Below, piece after piece: positions 1 to 10,030 of a DNA stretch of 64,000 nt (its first letter is position 1; the number at the start of each line of letters is the position of its first letter). Position numbers and translations under genes: made by a program. The notes under the pieces were generated by a model. The model saw only the letters and a program-made list of their open reading frames with translations, searched no databases and was not told where the DNA came from. Origin of the DNA: Cristatella mucedo (Eukaryota > Bryozoa > Phylactolaemata > Cristatellidae); assembly GCA_009760855.2 (NCBI GenBank), contig WPIO01000037.1, positions 1-64,000 on the forward strand, read 5' to 3'.

Positions 1-144
1 AAAACGGCAGATCTAAGAAAACATTTGCCTCTTCAAAGATATGATGAGGTAGTTGCATATAAGCGGTTAAAGTTAGGTGCAGGCTTAACAAATTTAACAA
101 GAGTAAGATATGTCAGTAAAAGTGTAAGCATACTAGTAGCTTGA
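1..144 (+). pseudogene. Partial unknown gene remnant of the integrated element
   Basis: An open frame enters from the left edge of the window and stops with TGA at 142-144. It is AT-rich like the rest of the element and rich in Arg, Lys and Leu. I do not recognise it. The start lies outside the window, so length and family cannot be judged. It may belong with the next remnant on the same strand. Confidence 0.3.
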
Positions 145-250
145 GGAGTGTATCAGTCCTACAACACATGTTCATTGCCATCCTGAATGCTTAGGCTCAC
201 TTGTCGTCAGCACTAACAGCAATTGTTATGCTAATGGCAGTTGATATGCT

Positions 251-409
251 TTAGGTGAAGTAGCTCGCAAAAAAATATTTACTCTTGATTCTAACACACA
301 GTTTATTTCAAAAATAACAGGATGCTTATCTGATGAAGTAGTTACACAAGAAGAGTTTGAAAACTATTATAGAAAGAAGTTTCACAAACAGGAAATTAGT
401 CCTGTTTAA
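251..409 (+). pseudogene. Unknown gene remnant, C-terminal end
   Basis: An open frame of 52 codons ends in TAA at 407-409. It has no convincing start codon and follows stops in all frames. The codons look coding-like (many Lys, Glu, Asp and aromatic residues). It lies on the strand opposite the integrase and ends just past the integrase 3' end. It is probably the 3' part of an element gene whose front has decayed. Product unknown. Confidence 0.3.
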
Positions 410-449
410 TCACGTTGCAATTCGTTCTCAACAAAAACTTCTCTTAATA

Positions 450-1037
450 TCATTTATCCAAAAAACGCGCCGGTTTTTTTTTCAATACCATTATTCTAAC
501 TGGTAAATTATAAATCCATTTTTTATTTCTAGTGAAATCTCCATTATTAATGTTTTCTAATTCTTTTCCATATTGCGCAATAAATGCTCTTTTTGCTACA
601 GTTCTATTCATTTTTTCAACAAGTGCAACACTCTTTTTACTACTTGCTTCTATAACTTGTGTTTCATGTCTTTTCATTTCTTTCATGATTTCTCCTTTAA
701 ACTCAGTTCCAGGATCTACTGTTATCTTCTTTGGCCACCTCAATAAACTTTTTGTGTAAATGTCTGTTATAGCTTCTGTTGCTTCTTTAGAAGACTTTGT
801 TTTAAGTGGTCTCGAGTCTTTATATCTGCTAGCAACATCAATAACACTCAAAGCATATTTGTATCCAGAATCATTTGGCATATACAAAATGTCTGCCTGA
901 TGACTTTCATTAGGTTTAGCTGTATCAAAGAAACCTTTTGGAATTGCTTTCGATCTTGGCTTGAATATCTGACTTATATCAGACTCTGGATTAAATTTAC
1001 CTTCCTTTTTTCTTTCATTTAGAGTTAAAAATGACAT
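450..1037 (-). CDS. Retrovirus-like (rve) integrase, C-terminally damaged
   Basis: 195 residues. The sequence shows an rve/DDE core: Asp49 in HQADILYMP, Asp108 in TVDPGTEF, and Glu141 in LVEKMNRT about 32 residues on. This family inserts Polinton/Maverick and adintovirus DNA into host chromosomes by strand transfer. The N-terminal part before the core is short (about 45 residues), and there is no recognisable chromodomain or long C-terminal tail. The end is a Lys-rich A-tract run that looks frameshifted. The gene starts at an ATG only 9 bases from the divergent start of the next gene, sharing one TATA-like segment. Its position near one end of the element, opposite the polymerase, fits Polinton gene order. 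Family call is firm; activity is doubtful because of the damaged C-terminus. Confidence 0.85.
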   Translation of the reverse strand: MSFLTLNERKKEGKFNPESDISQIFKPRSKAIPKGFFDTAKPNESHQADILYMPNDSGYKYALSVIDVASRYKDSRPLKTKSSKEATEAITDIYTKSLLRWPKKITVDPGTEFKGEIMKEMKRHETQVIEASSKKSVALVEKMNRTVAKRAFIAQYGKELENINNGDFTRNKKWIYNLPVRIMVLKKKPARFLDK

Positions 1038-1052
1038 TCTATAGAAATGGAA
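1031..1052. promoter_or_regulatory. Divergent promoter-like motif between integrase and zinc-protein genes
   Basis: The two start codons are separated by a short segment reading CATTCTATAGAAATG. It places TATAGA almost directly on the start in both directions. The same TATA(TA)GAA-to-ATG arrangement recurs before many element genes. Function is inferred from recurrence only. Confidence 0.45.
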
Positions 1053-1492
1053 ATATTTTGTGAAATCTGTTCGACAACATTTAGCGAAATTGAATACTTA
1101 GAGTCAGGTCATCCAGTTTGCAAAAAGGTTAAACGAAGACCAAAGTTAAAGTGTGAAATGCGTTGCGATATGTGTGATTTAGATAGTACAGAAACAGAAT
1201 TTGATTGTGGTATTTTAAGAAACAACAAAATAATCATTTGCGCAGATTGTTATTATGCAAGGAATAAATATTCTAAACAAAGACCTACAAAAATATACTG
1301 CTTAGCAAAGAAACACTTTAAAAAAGGTGTTCCGAGCTATTCTGCATTAATCATTGCTTAGAACATGAATCAATAATGCATATTGCAAAACTCTTCCCAT
1401 TAGTAAAAGGTAAGCGTAAAGCAACTAAATTAAAAGAATTAATTGTATTACTTGTTCATTTGAACTTCTCAGGTACTTATGTAAGAAATTAA
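1047..1492 (+). pseudogene. Small cysteine-rich zinc-ribbon-like protein, frameshifted
   Basis: The 5' part (1047-1361) encodes 104 residues with paired cysteines: CEIC near the start, CDMC in the middle and CADC later. This pattern is typical of zinc-binding ribbons. After the TAG near 1359 a second frame stays open to the TAA at 1490-1492 and looks coding (Lys-rich, then hydrophobic). One frameshift near 1355-1362 therefore probably split a gene of about 148 codons. The 3' end overlaps the convergent fibre-like gene by about 24 bases. No family recognised; a viral zinc protein with a regulatory or nucleic-acid role is only a guess. Confidence 0.5.
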
Positions 1493-2332
1493 AAGATTAA
1501 CCTTCGTATTTCCTAGGTTATCAGTATAATAATAATAATCAGCAAGCAATCTATTAAAATAAGCGTAATACTTAAAATCTGTACCACTAGAAAAAGTATT
1601 TATAGCACGTATATCCCCAGATACTATTGTCGTATCGCTGCTAGGTCTTAATTGTATACAATTAGACGATCCAACTACCATAGCACTAAGTATTATAATC
1701 GGTGGACTATTCTTATTTTGCCAAGAGTATGCAGTAGAAATATTAGTAATAGAATTCATCGCTCTAGGATTAAATGAAAGTACAACGACTTCTGTTATTT
1801 TTTTAACAGTTCTGTCAACATATGACTTTGTCACAGCATCTGAGGAATTAACAGGTTCAGCAACATTAATTATTGAGTTATTATTCATACTCAATTTTAT
1901 TGTAGCAGGAGAATTTTTCAGTAATACATCTCGCTTCAATCCTCCATAAGTAACACAAAAATCCTCAGGAAGAACTGTTGGTGTAGTAACAGTAGAATTC
2001 CAGTATGTAGAAGTAATAGCAAAATTATTCATATTTAAATCTCCAGCCATTGTATCTCCAGATTTTTTGACATAATTAGATACTTGACTTACATTAACAG
2101 TATCTGTTGGATTAACTCCTGGAGCAAGATTTGTAATTGGTGTATTCTGTAAATTTAAAGAAGTGCCACTATTTACAATAAAGTTTGCATCTGCATATGA
2201 TTTTGTTACAGCATCACCATCACTCACAGGATCACTCAAACTAATAATTCTATTTCAATTTGCATCAAGATCGGATAGAATATAACCATTTATTCTACTC
2301 ACGCAGTCATCACAATGATGTCTTCGACTCAT
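1469..2332 (-). pseudogene. Fibre-like protein with phage-tail-fibre-type repeats (copy 4)
   Basis: From an ATG at 2332 the frame runs to 1469 with one in-frame TGA at 2255-2257; the part after it encodes about 256 residues. It contains repeats of the type MxGxLxMNNxxIxNxxxPxxxxDAVTKSYVD, as in phage tail fibres and some virus adhesins, followed by a beta-rich, non-repeated C-terminal domain. The TGA falls at the Gly of a DANGN segment that is intact in the fibre gene at 13,501, so it looks like a simple GGA-to-TGA loss. The likely role is a trimeric virion attachment fibre; this is inference from the repeats. Confidence 0.6.
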
Positions 2333-3140
2333 CTATATAATTACTAATTAAAATCTTCGATCTATCTAACACTTCGTTAACAATAGGAACTATTCTAGTA
2401 AATCTACAAGGATCATCTTCTTCTACTACTTGAATCAAGCATCTTCTTATATAATACTTTATATCATAACCATTTGTTTTCTTATTATTAAATCTACCAT
2501 ATTTGCTTATAATATAAAACTCAAAATCAAAATACTTTTCATCTTTAAGCAATAGCATAAAAATTGGTTCTCTAATTGGCATATCTAAATCAGTATCAGG
2601 AATTCTTACATTTCCAGCTGCTACATAATCTGACGGAGGTTCTTCACAATTCAACCCAGGAACAAAAATCTCAAATTCAGAGTAAAAGCATTTACTAAGT
2701 TTTAAAACATGTAAACCAAGTAAACACTGCGCGTGATATTGCTTAGGTATAAAATCATCAATTATATTCCTGCTCCATAAGCATTTTATTTCAACTAAAG
2801 TATTGTTATCTATTATTCCAACAGGAGAATATATTTAAACACCATCACTACTAAAACAATCATTCGCATTATCAAGTTTCACTTTAAGTTTCATTTATAA
2901 AAACTTAGCGGCAATAGGTTCAAATACTTTACCAAACAACATTGGAGGAAATCTCATACTAGAATTATTAGCAATGTATTTTTTTAGTTTTCTATTTGCA
3001 ATTAATTCTATATCATTTTCAGTCTGCTCTCCAAATACTAGATCATATCCAAGCACTGAGTAAACCTCTGAGCCTCCAATATTCAAAGACATTGATTTTT
3101 TCCACTCATCTGAACCTTGCACAAAATCAAATTTATTCAT
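2310..3140 (-). pseudogene. YqaJ-like viral recombinase/exonuclease, broken
   Basis: Two pieces of one gene in different frames. The N-terminal piece (3140-2895) has QGSDEWKKS, then GGSEVYSVLG and MLFGKVFEP, which match the front half of YqaJ/lambda-exonuclease-type nucleases. The second piece (about 2830-2310, with an open 114-residue end) has the SPVG and EIKC segments expected at the metal-binding core, then an unplaced C-terminal part. A stop and a frame change near 2840-2895 separate them, possibly with a small deletion. Such nucleases serve recombination-dependent DNA replication in many large DNA viruses and some Polinton-like elements. It lies directly downstream of the capsid gene. 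Confidence 0.6.
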
Positions 3141-4699
3141 TATATTTCTGGTTAAAAATTTTTTTAATGTCAGTTCCATCATATACAAATGTTCCTTTAC
3201 TGCATGTAAATGGTGAACCATTACCATTAGAAGTAAGTTCAGCAGTGTTCTCACAGATAGTTAAATAATGAATCATAATGTTTGTAGCAGCATTACCAGC
3301 GACAATAGGTGAAGGTATTTGAGACTTAAACTCAATGCTTACATCAAGTTTTGAAGTGATTCTTAAAGGTTCATCGTTGTATTGGAGATCAACAACGTGA
3401 ATTGGATATAGCATTAACCATTCAGGGAAAGTTACACCAACTGGTTCTGTAACTTAATTTAATCCAAGATACTGCTTTCTGAATTGAGTAAAATCTAGAT
3501 ATGCAGTAGAACATTTTCCGTCTTTTGGATAACTACTTCTAGCAACAGTAGGATATTGCTTTGAACCATTAGCAAGCACAGTCATATTTTTAATATCACA
3601 GTGATTGTATTGCAAGGATTTCCAGTATAATCATTATATTTGTTTGTGTTTTGCGCAGCAACAATCAACCACCTAACTTTATCAATAGTATTTTGCACAG
3701 ATAGAGTTCTAGTATATTTTAGACCTTAGTTGAAATTAGTCGGTGTCATATTTTCATAACGTCTGACTCTGTAATTAAGTCTAATTTTCTTTGCTCTTTC
3801 ACTGGATACATCAGCAGGCGCTCTTTGAATACTTTCTTTAGGAATAACACATGGAACCACCAGTCTCATTTTTGACATATTAATCTTAAATGCATTCCAA
3901 AGCCCTTCATTAGCAGCCCCAGCAACGCCTCTTGATGTAATTGAATTAGTATTAGCAGCGGCTCCTGATGCATAATATGAGTCATAATAGCATCAAAGTC
4001 ACTTCCACCAACTCTCGTCATCTCAAGTGTAAATGGGATATTATAAAGAATCTCATTCGTATCTGCACAAAATCCAGACAATCTTGAAAGTGGCAGTGAG
4101 ATACTACAAGTTCCTGCATTATCTGATAAGACACTCGAAAGACCTCTTCTGTAAGCAAAACCAATATTACTAGAAGTTGCTGCAGAAGCATTTGGACTAA
4201 CATAAGCACTGCTGCCTGTGTATAGATCATCAAATGAACTTGCTTCATCTTTCTTTCTCTCAGTCGCAGGTCCTTCTGTTCGGTTGTAATCATTTGGATA
4301 TGTAAGGTGACCCATAAGAGTTGATACACTTCCAGGACCTTCTTTCAATGAATAGCTTTCTATTTCTTCAGCACCAAGTCGGATTCTCATCGAACTAAAC
4401 AACCATGCTCCAGCATTGTTAACAAATCCAGCAGCAAGAGTTCTAGCAGGTGCTGCAAAGCTTCCACCAGCAGCTGTTTGGACTTGCAATTGTCCTTCAA
4501 GCAGCAGATAAGCATCTGACAGCACATAGCAAAGTTGTTGCTCGCCAGGAACAGAAAATGTAACTAGCTTATTTGCAATACTATCAGTCTCATTTCCATT
4601 ACTCTGATAAAACTCTCTGTATTGGTAATCTTTAATTTTGTAGTTAGGAAAACTAGGATCGCCTAATTCGAGTATGGTGTCAATCGGTGCACTTGCCAT
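3133..4699 (-). pseudogene. Hexon-like major capsid protein, multiply disrupted
   Basis: The first 4699-3866 stretch is an open 277-codon frame. It starts MASAPIDTILELGD and carries beta-strand-rich sequence of the double jelly-roll capsid type. The true frame is lost near 3980. Further stops and frame changes follow between about 3460 and 3980. A clean C-terminal block (3414-3133) resumes with the YPIHVVDL segment and strand-rich sequence expected at the end of adintovirus/Polinton capsid proteins. The total span of about 520 codons fits the family. At least three breaks make it a pseudogene. Neighbours (coiled-coil and penton-like genes upstream, YqaJ downstream) form a virion gene block on one strand. 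Family call rests on layout, strand pattern and end blocks, not on a search. Confidence 0.65.
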
Positions 4700-4787
4700 T
4701 TCTTCTATATATAAAAAAGTAAAAATTTATTTCTTATTCTGAATGTATAAACCAGCACCGATTTTTTTCATGTATCCTCCATATCCA

Positions 4788-5327
4788 TCAGCTCTTTTTG
4801 AGCAGGCATAATTGCAGGGACAGCAGATTTCTCTTTTTATAACTTTCTATTTCTTTGTATGCCTCAGGATCGTTTTCTTTTAACGCTTCTGAATAATCCT
4901 CTGTCTCAGAATCCTCCATCTTTGCTTTGTATTTCTTCTTCTTAGGTTTAAGTTTGTCAAGCATAGCTCGTTTTATCTCAAGATCAACCTCTTTAAGCTT
5001 TCTATCATAATCTTCTTCTTTCTTTCTTTTTTCTAATTCATATTCATGTTCTTTCTTTCTTCTTTCCTCTTCAGCTTTATCATCAATATCTCTACGTTTA
5101 TTAGCATACTCCTGGTCAATCTTTTCTTTCTTTGTTTGTAATTCAGTTAATTTTCTAGCCTGATGCATCTCAATACCTTTGTTTGCAATGTTCATTCTAA
5201 GTCCAGTAAGTCCAGTAAGCACAGGTGCTGCTTTTCCAACACCATCAATAATCTTGTCAAGTACACCAGAGCCATGATATTTTTCACCAGTTATCCTTCC
5301 ATGACCAATTCTAGCATAGCTACCCAT
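4788..5327 (-). CDS. Charged coiled-coil virion protein candidate
   Basis: 179 residues. The first 45 residues are Gly-rich and mildly hydrophobic (GSGVLDKIIDGVGKAAP). About 100 residues follow of nearly uninterrupted Lys/Glu/Arg heptads, a long predicted coiled coil. The tail ends in YKEIESYKKRN and then an odd hydrophobic stretch that looks frameshifted, because coding-like sequence continues in another frame to about 4770. A Gly-rich membrane-active front followed by a helical body is common in minor capsid or core proteins of adenovirus-like elements. It sits between the capsid and penton genes on the same strand. No named family assigned. Confidence 0.5.
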   Translation of the reverse strand: MGSYARIGHGRITGEKYHGSGVLDKIIDGVGKAAPVLTGLTGLRMNIANKGIEMHQARKLTELQTKKEKIDQEYANKRRDIDDKAEEERRKKEHEYELEKRKKEEDYDRKLKEVDLEIKRAMLDKLKPKKKKYKAKMEDSETEDYSEALKENDPEAYKEIESYKKRNLLSLQLCLLKKS

Positions 5328-5333
5328 CCTATA

Positions 5334-6107
5334 TCATTTTGAAATTTCTATTGTAACTATAATATCACTTATAAAATCTACATGATTTCCGTCTTGATCT
5401 GATAGACTTATTTTAAAGTTGCTTATCCAATCTGTTCGAGTTGGTAGAAATAACACATTTTTTAAATGAATGTCTACTATTTGCCCTGGAATCAAATCAT
5501 TAGTATTGATTACAAATAGTGAAGAAGATTGATTTACGTCTTTATTTTCTATATAATTCATAAATGGATTAACAAGATCACAGTCAACACTTATAAATCT
5601 TCCACCATCTCTAAGATTGTTCCACGCTTTATATAATCCTACTGGATAAAAGCTTTTATTTTTTGAGTTACTGTTTGTGCCTTGTAGTTTTGAGTTAAAA
5701 CCAATAGTATCACTTATAAAATTATCGTAATCAAATAATACAACATATAAACCAAAAACTTGCATTTTAATTTTGTCATCACTATCAACACTAAATGATA
5801 TACCACCTCTACTAACTCTAGGGATGTAAAAGCTTCCAGAATTAAGCAGCGCTCTGTTTAATCTAGCTACAATTCCAACACTATCATAGTATCCGGCAGG
5901 AATTGTTACAAACTCTGGGAGTGATGCTGATGCTTGTTTTTTAAAATATAGATCGTCATTAACATCCTTAACTATTTTAACTGTTGGCTTTTTTGGATAA
6001 CTAAATTCAATTCTTCGCAATCCAACATTTTTATATTCTGCTCCATTTATTGGTGGAACTAGAGTCTTTGAGTCAGAACTAGTCGTCCCAGTTATTCTTA
6101 TAGACAT
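5334..6107 (-). CDS. Penton-like minor capsid protein, copy A (intact)
   Basis: 257 residues, open from an ATG at 6107. It begins MSIRITGTTSSDSKTLVPPI and ends with a strand-rich segment (NVLFLPTRTDWISNFKISLSD ... IVTIEISK). That kind of ending is typical of the single jelly-roll penton proteins of Polintons and adintoviruses, which fill capsid vertices. The start lies 7 bases from the end of copy B, and the stop 6 bases before the coiled-coil gene. Its first 20 residues are identical to those of copy B, so they arose by tandem duplication. Identification as penton is by position, length and C-terminal pattern. Confidence 0.6.
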   Translation of the reverse strand: MSIRITGTTSSDSKTLVPPINGAEYKNVGLRRIEFSYPKKPTVKIVKDVNDDLYFKKQASASLPEFVTIPAGYYDSVGIVARLNRALLNSGSFYIPRVSRGGISFSVDSDDKIKMQVFGLYVVLFDYDNFISDTIGFNSKLQGTNSNSKNKSFYPVGLYKAWNNLRDGGRFISVDCDLVNPFMNYIENKDVNQSSSLFVINTNDLIPGQIVDIHLKNVLFLPTRTDWISNFKISLSDQDGNHVDFISDIIVTIEISK

Positions 6108-6114
6108 TCTTATA

Positions 6115-6984
6115 TTATTTTGAAATTTCTATTGTAGCAACAACACCAGTAATAATGTTTATTAAGTTTTCATTTTGATCTGTTAGATTTATTTTTATAG
6201 AGCTAATACCGTCGATGTCTCCTCTTGTAGGTAAAAATAAGACATTTGGAATATGCTCATCTACATTTTCTCCAGGATTTATATTATCAGTATCTATTAC
6301 ATGCAAAGATGATGATTGTTTTAAAAAACCTTTTTTATATTCAACATAATTCATTTCTGGATTAACAAGATCGCAGTCAACACTTATCCATCTTACACCA
6401 GAATTGTCAGGCATTTGCATTTTATTCCAAGCTTTATAAGTGCCAGAGAAGTACATAGCTTTTTCTACAGCTTCATATGGAGTTCCACCAACCATTGCAG
6501 GATCGAACGAACCCTGCTGATTTGAACTGAAACCAAGTGTATCACCAATTGAATGTATAACCCCACCTGCATTACTTCCAAGCAATACAATACAATCATT
6601 ATAAACTTGCATAATTATTTTATCATCACTATCAACACTAAACTTTATTCCACCACTTGACACTCTGCCTGAGACAACATATAGAGCGCCAGCTGCTGAT
6701 AGGGCAGTATTTAGAGTATTAACAATTTTATTTTTATTTTTATTTTATTTACTATCGTAATATCCTTCAGCAATCTCAATAGATGAATGAGGAGTTGTAT
6801 AACCTGATTTATACCAAAGAAAATTGTTTACATTAGAAATAATATTTAATACTACTTTGTTAGTATAAGTAAACTCAACTCTTCGCAAGCCTATTTTGTT
6901 ATAACCAGAATCTGATCCTAATAGGATTGGAGGAACAAGAGTTTTTGAATCAGAACTAGTAGTTCCAGTGATTCTTATAGACAT
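6115..6984 (-). pseudogene. Penton-like minor capsid protein, copy B (frameshifted)
   Basis: It starts at an ATG at 6984 with the same MSIRITGTTSSDSKTLVPPI block as copy A, and its last 182 codons (6663-6115) end in VVATIEISK. Between 6664 and about 6760 the frame changes, next to a low-complexity TTTTA run at 6726-6750. Copy B carries longer surface-loop-like insertions than copy A (for example around 6340-6540), so the copies had diverged before this break. It overlaps nothing and lies 7 bases upstream of copy A. Confidence 0.55.
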
Positions 6985-6991
6985 TCTTATA

Positions 6992-7863
6992 TTATATTTC
7001 AATAATTTCTGTTACAACAGTAATCTGCTGCGAACCAAAATCTAAAACTTTCAAATTTTGATCTGTAATTGTAATCAATATATCAGGAATAGATTCCCCA
7101 AAAAGATTGTGATATTCAAGAGTGTTCGGCTCATATACCATTTGTTCCCAAGGATAGAAATTATAAGCAAAACTTCTAAGAGTTCGTGTTTCGATATTAT
7201 TTATGTAGCTTGTTCCACTTGCAACCAAATTACAATTTATAAGAATTAAATTCAATTCAGAAACAAAAACTTCATTTTCTGAAGTAATTTTCTCTCCAGG
7301 ATCTACAACTACTTGTGTGAACTGCTTTCCAGTAGCTGCAGTATATGTAGATAGTGGATGTGTTTTATCAGTTGTATAAACAGTTCCAGTAAATCCAAGT
7401 AATGGAGCTATGGTAGACTTAGCAGCAGCAAATGTAAACCCAGTAGGCATAGTAATCCAAGAATTAGAAGTAGCAGTATCAATACCTAAAACAAACTTAT
7501 CATTTCCAGATAATACAATAGAATTATTTATTGTATCAGCAATTTCAATATTTACATCATCAGACACAGCTGCATATATTCCAGGAGGAATTCTTACTAT
7601 TCTATCAGATCCACCTGTAATTCTGTAAACGAAAGTATTATTTGCAGATGTTATATTTTAATAGAATTAGTTCCAACAAACTTTTTGAAGCATACCTTAA
7701 ACTTTTTATTCTTAAGTCTTATTGGGTTGTTTATGTTTACTCTAATAGGATTAGTAGTTCCAGTTATGTTAAAAACGTATCCTTCCTTACCTGCAATGGT
7801 ATCCTTTTTGATTGACTCAGCATTCTTTAGAATATCCTTAGCTACACCAAGAAGATCTGACAT
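6992..7863 (-). pseudogene. Penton-like minor capsid protein, copy C (divergent, frameshifted)
   Basis: An N-terminal piece (7863-7651) starts MSDLLGVAKDILKNAES, then has ITGTTNPIRV and a KNKKFKVCFKKF segment, matching the early part of copies A and B in order. A second open piece (7567-6992, 191 codons) ends in VVTEIIEI, like the ends of A and B. They are in different frames with a break near 7570-7650. Copy C is the most divergent and has its own N-terminal extension. Three adjacent penton-type genes on one strand are unusual for this element class. Confidence 0.5.
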
Positions 7864-7866
7864 TTT

Positions 7867-9057
7867 CTATATATCATATAAAAGTTTATTAATTTTAGCA
7901 ACATATGACTTTGGTACTTTTCTAGATTTTGTAAGGTAATCAACCGCAGCACTAATAGAATTTACTACTCCAGTATTTCCAGCAGCAAGCTCGCGAGTCC
8001 ACAATTCAATCTTATCAAATACTTCATAATCATTCTTTACAACTAATGGAATTATTTCTACTCCTTTGCCAACTTTTGGCCTAAAATAATCTAAAACTCT
8101 TTGCTCTTTCACACTTCTTTTTTTCTTTTTGTCTAGCTCTGCAATAACATTGGAAAGATTTTCCTCACCAAGTCTTTCCACAATTTTTCTTAAAGGTTTA
8201 GATATTCCACCAGTTTTCTTTGCTCCAATAATATCAAGTAAATCTTTCTTTTTATCAACTGTTGATTCGTATGCTTTACTTATTTCATCTTTTTGTTCGA
8301 CATCTCTAAAATAGTTCTGTGCATATTCTAGTACATCATGAGCAGTTTGTTCTAATTCTTTTTCAGTAGTATACATTTTTCCATTATGAAGTTTTAATCC
8401 TAGCTCATATAACTTTAAATATTTATTTGTACTATCAATATCATTTATTATTCTTGTTACATAATTTGGAACATATACCTCTTTATTTTTAACTATCTCC
8501 ATTAGTTTAGCTTTATCATAATCTTGTACTTCTACAGATCTCTTTGGAGTGCCAGTAGTAGGGTATATATTTAACTCTTCAGCTAAACCTTTTTGAGCAA
8601 CATCAATAGCTTCTCATATTTCTGGATTTGCTGCATATGTCTTTGCTTGATTTGCTATAGTAATCGCTTTTTTATGCTTTCCTTCACTAATAGCCTCTCT
8701 TGCTTTTTGAATAGTACTTGATATGTCTGGTTTTTGTTTGTAATTCAAAACTTTCTGAAGTTGTTCTTTATTTTCTATCTGTAAAGCAAGTTTAAGTCTG
8801 ACTCTTTCAAGTTTCTCAATGACAACTTTACCAGAGTTATCAGTAGATCTCTCTGATGCTTGCTCATTTAGTCTATGCTCAGCAGCATCTCTTACAGCTA
8901 TTTCTGATTCTATTCTTTGTATCTCACCAGAGTTTTCTAGAATGTTAGCATCTCTAAGATCTTGCAGATTTTGCAGTTTAGATTCATAATCAAGTGCTTC
9001 TTGAACGCTATCTTTGTAAGGTTTTTTACCACTTGAGTAAAGTTTTCCATTAAACAT
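7867..9057 (-). pseudogene. Long helical virion protein candidate with one in-frame TGA
   Basis: One continuous frame from an ATG at 9057 to the stop at 7867, broken only by TGA at 8614-8616. Full span is 396 codons. The N-terminal third is Glu/Lys/Gln-rich and strongly helical (coiled-coil-like); the rest is mixed alpha with Lys-rich patches and a Leu-rich end. No known domain recognised. It lies directly after the ATPase gene and before penton copy C, all on the same strand, where core or scaffolding proteins are found in related elements. The two halves could be mistaken for separate genes; sharing a frame across the stop argues for one gene. Confidence 0.5.
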
Positions 9058-9070
9058 TGTACTATATCTA

Positions 9071-9742
9071 TTAAGAATTAAAAAATATCATTAATTGCTT
9101 TCCCTCTGAATCAACAGACCAAAATCTACCTTCACTTTCAGTCTTAGTTAGGTCTATTACGCAATATCCAAAACGGTTTCTAGTACATGAGTTAACCCAT
9201 TCTCTAAATTGTTTCTTATCAATATCTCCAACGTATGCATCACGGATATACTCAATGTCAGTTGTATTTTGCTTAAAGATTACTATTAAATTTACATTGT
9301 TTCTAATTTCTCTCCTAGGTACATTCGTAAAGCCTTGAGCAAGATAGAAAATGTTTAAACCTTTATGTCTTCCTCGTGCGAAATAGTCTAATATCTTTGT
9401 CTGATCCTCAGTCATCAAATCATCAAGCACAACTACATTCTTGCAGTTCTTATACGAGTCTACTTCTGGCATAGCATCAATCCCATTCACCCATGAGTAA
9501 GCTTTGTTTTCTTTTGTCATTGGCATAAGTCCACGATACAACTTTTGATCTAAACTTGAAGCAATAACTGTACAACTGTCATAACTAACCATTCCATAAA
9601 ATATCCAATTCATTATGAGTTGTGATTTACCTGAACCACTTGGACCTAAAACTAAAGCTCTAATTGGAACATTTGGTAAAGGTTCTTTATGACCAGTATC
9701 CACATCTTGCCCAAAATTAAACGCCCTTACTCGAAGAGACAT
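9071..9742 (-). CDS. FtsK/HerA-type genome-packaging ATPase (A32-like)
   Basis: 223 residues, fully open. Walker A GPSGSGKS is at residues 33-40 and Walker B VVVLDD at 103-108, followed by a RGRHKGLNIFYLAQ segment typical of the sensor/strand region of A32-like enzymes. The protein pumps viral DNA into the capsid. Length is normal for Polinton/adintovirus ATPases. It is divergently transcribed from the zinc-protein gene at 9777, sharing a 34-base AT-rich spacer with TATATTATAGAA close to the other start. It is one of the best-preserved genes in the element and a strong marker of its viral nature. Confidence 0.9.
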   Translation of the reverse strand: MSLRVRAFNFGQDVDTGHKEPLPNVPIRALVLGPSGSGKSQLIMNWIFYGMVSYDSCTVIASSLDQKLYRGLMPMTKENKAYSWVNGIDAMPEVDSYKNCKNVVVLDDLMTEDQTKILDYFARGRHKGLNIFYLAQGFTNVPRREIRNNVNLIVIFKQNTTDIEYIRDAYVGDIDKKQFREWVNSCTRNRFGYCVIDLTKTESEGRFWSVDSEGKQLMIFFNS

Positions 9743-9776
9743 TTCCTATTCTAAAAAAAGTTTTTATATTATAGAA
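9743..9776. promoter_or_regulatory. Divergent AT-rich promoter-like spacer
   Basis: This 34-base spacer separates the ATPase ATG (- strand) from the zinc-protein ATG (+ strand). It contains TTTTTATATTATAGAA running directly into the + start. The same motif precedes other element starts, so very short leaders are likely. No experimental support. Confidence 0.4.
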
Positions 9777-9971
9777 ATGGAAATTTACTGCTTGAAATGT
9801 AAGAAGCCAACAGATAGCATTCATGAGGAATAAATCGAGATCGATAGTACAAAAGGTCTTAGAGGAATGATTAAAGCAATTTGCGCGATTTGTGAAAGTA
9901 AAAAGTCAAAGTTTCTTAAGCTTAGATCTGAGAATGTCGGAGCTGGAGTTTTATCTCAGGGGAAAAGTTAG
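9777..9971 (+). pseudogene. DUF5679-like small zinc protein with premature stop
   Basis: The start encodes a YCLKCKKPTD segment, and after an in-frame TAA (9831-9833) the same frame continues with AICAICESKKSKFLKL, ending at TAG 9969-9971. Two CxxC pairs about 30 residues apart with a Lys-Ser-Lys-Phe end match the DUF5679 pattern found in adintoviruses and Polintons. Function of that family is unknown to me; DNA or protein binding through one zinc is plausible. It is followed at once by the short tandem repeats ahead of the protease gene. Confidence 0.6.
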
Positions 9972-10030
9972 GTACTGGAGTTTTAGCTCATGGAAAAAAG
10001 TCAGGATCTGGAGTTTTGTCTCATGAGAAA
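9939..10030 (+). repeat. Three degenerate tandem repeats of about 30 bp
   Basis: Three consecutive copies share the core CTGGAGTTTT followed by CTCA and a run of A (ending near 9967, 9999 and 10030). They encode related Gly-Val-Leu-Ser/Ala-His/Gln-Gly/Glu-Lys peptides, but a stop falls in the first copy. They may be an expanded linker at the end of the zinc protein or before the protease. Confidence 0.6.
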
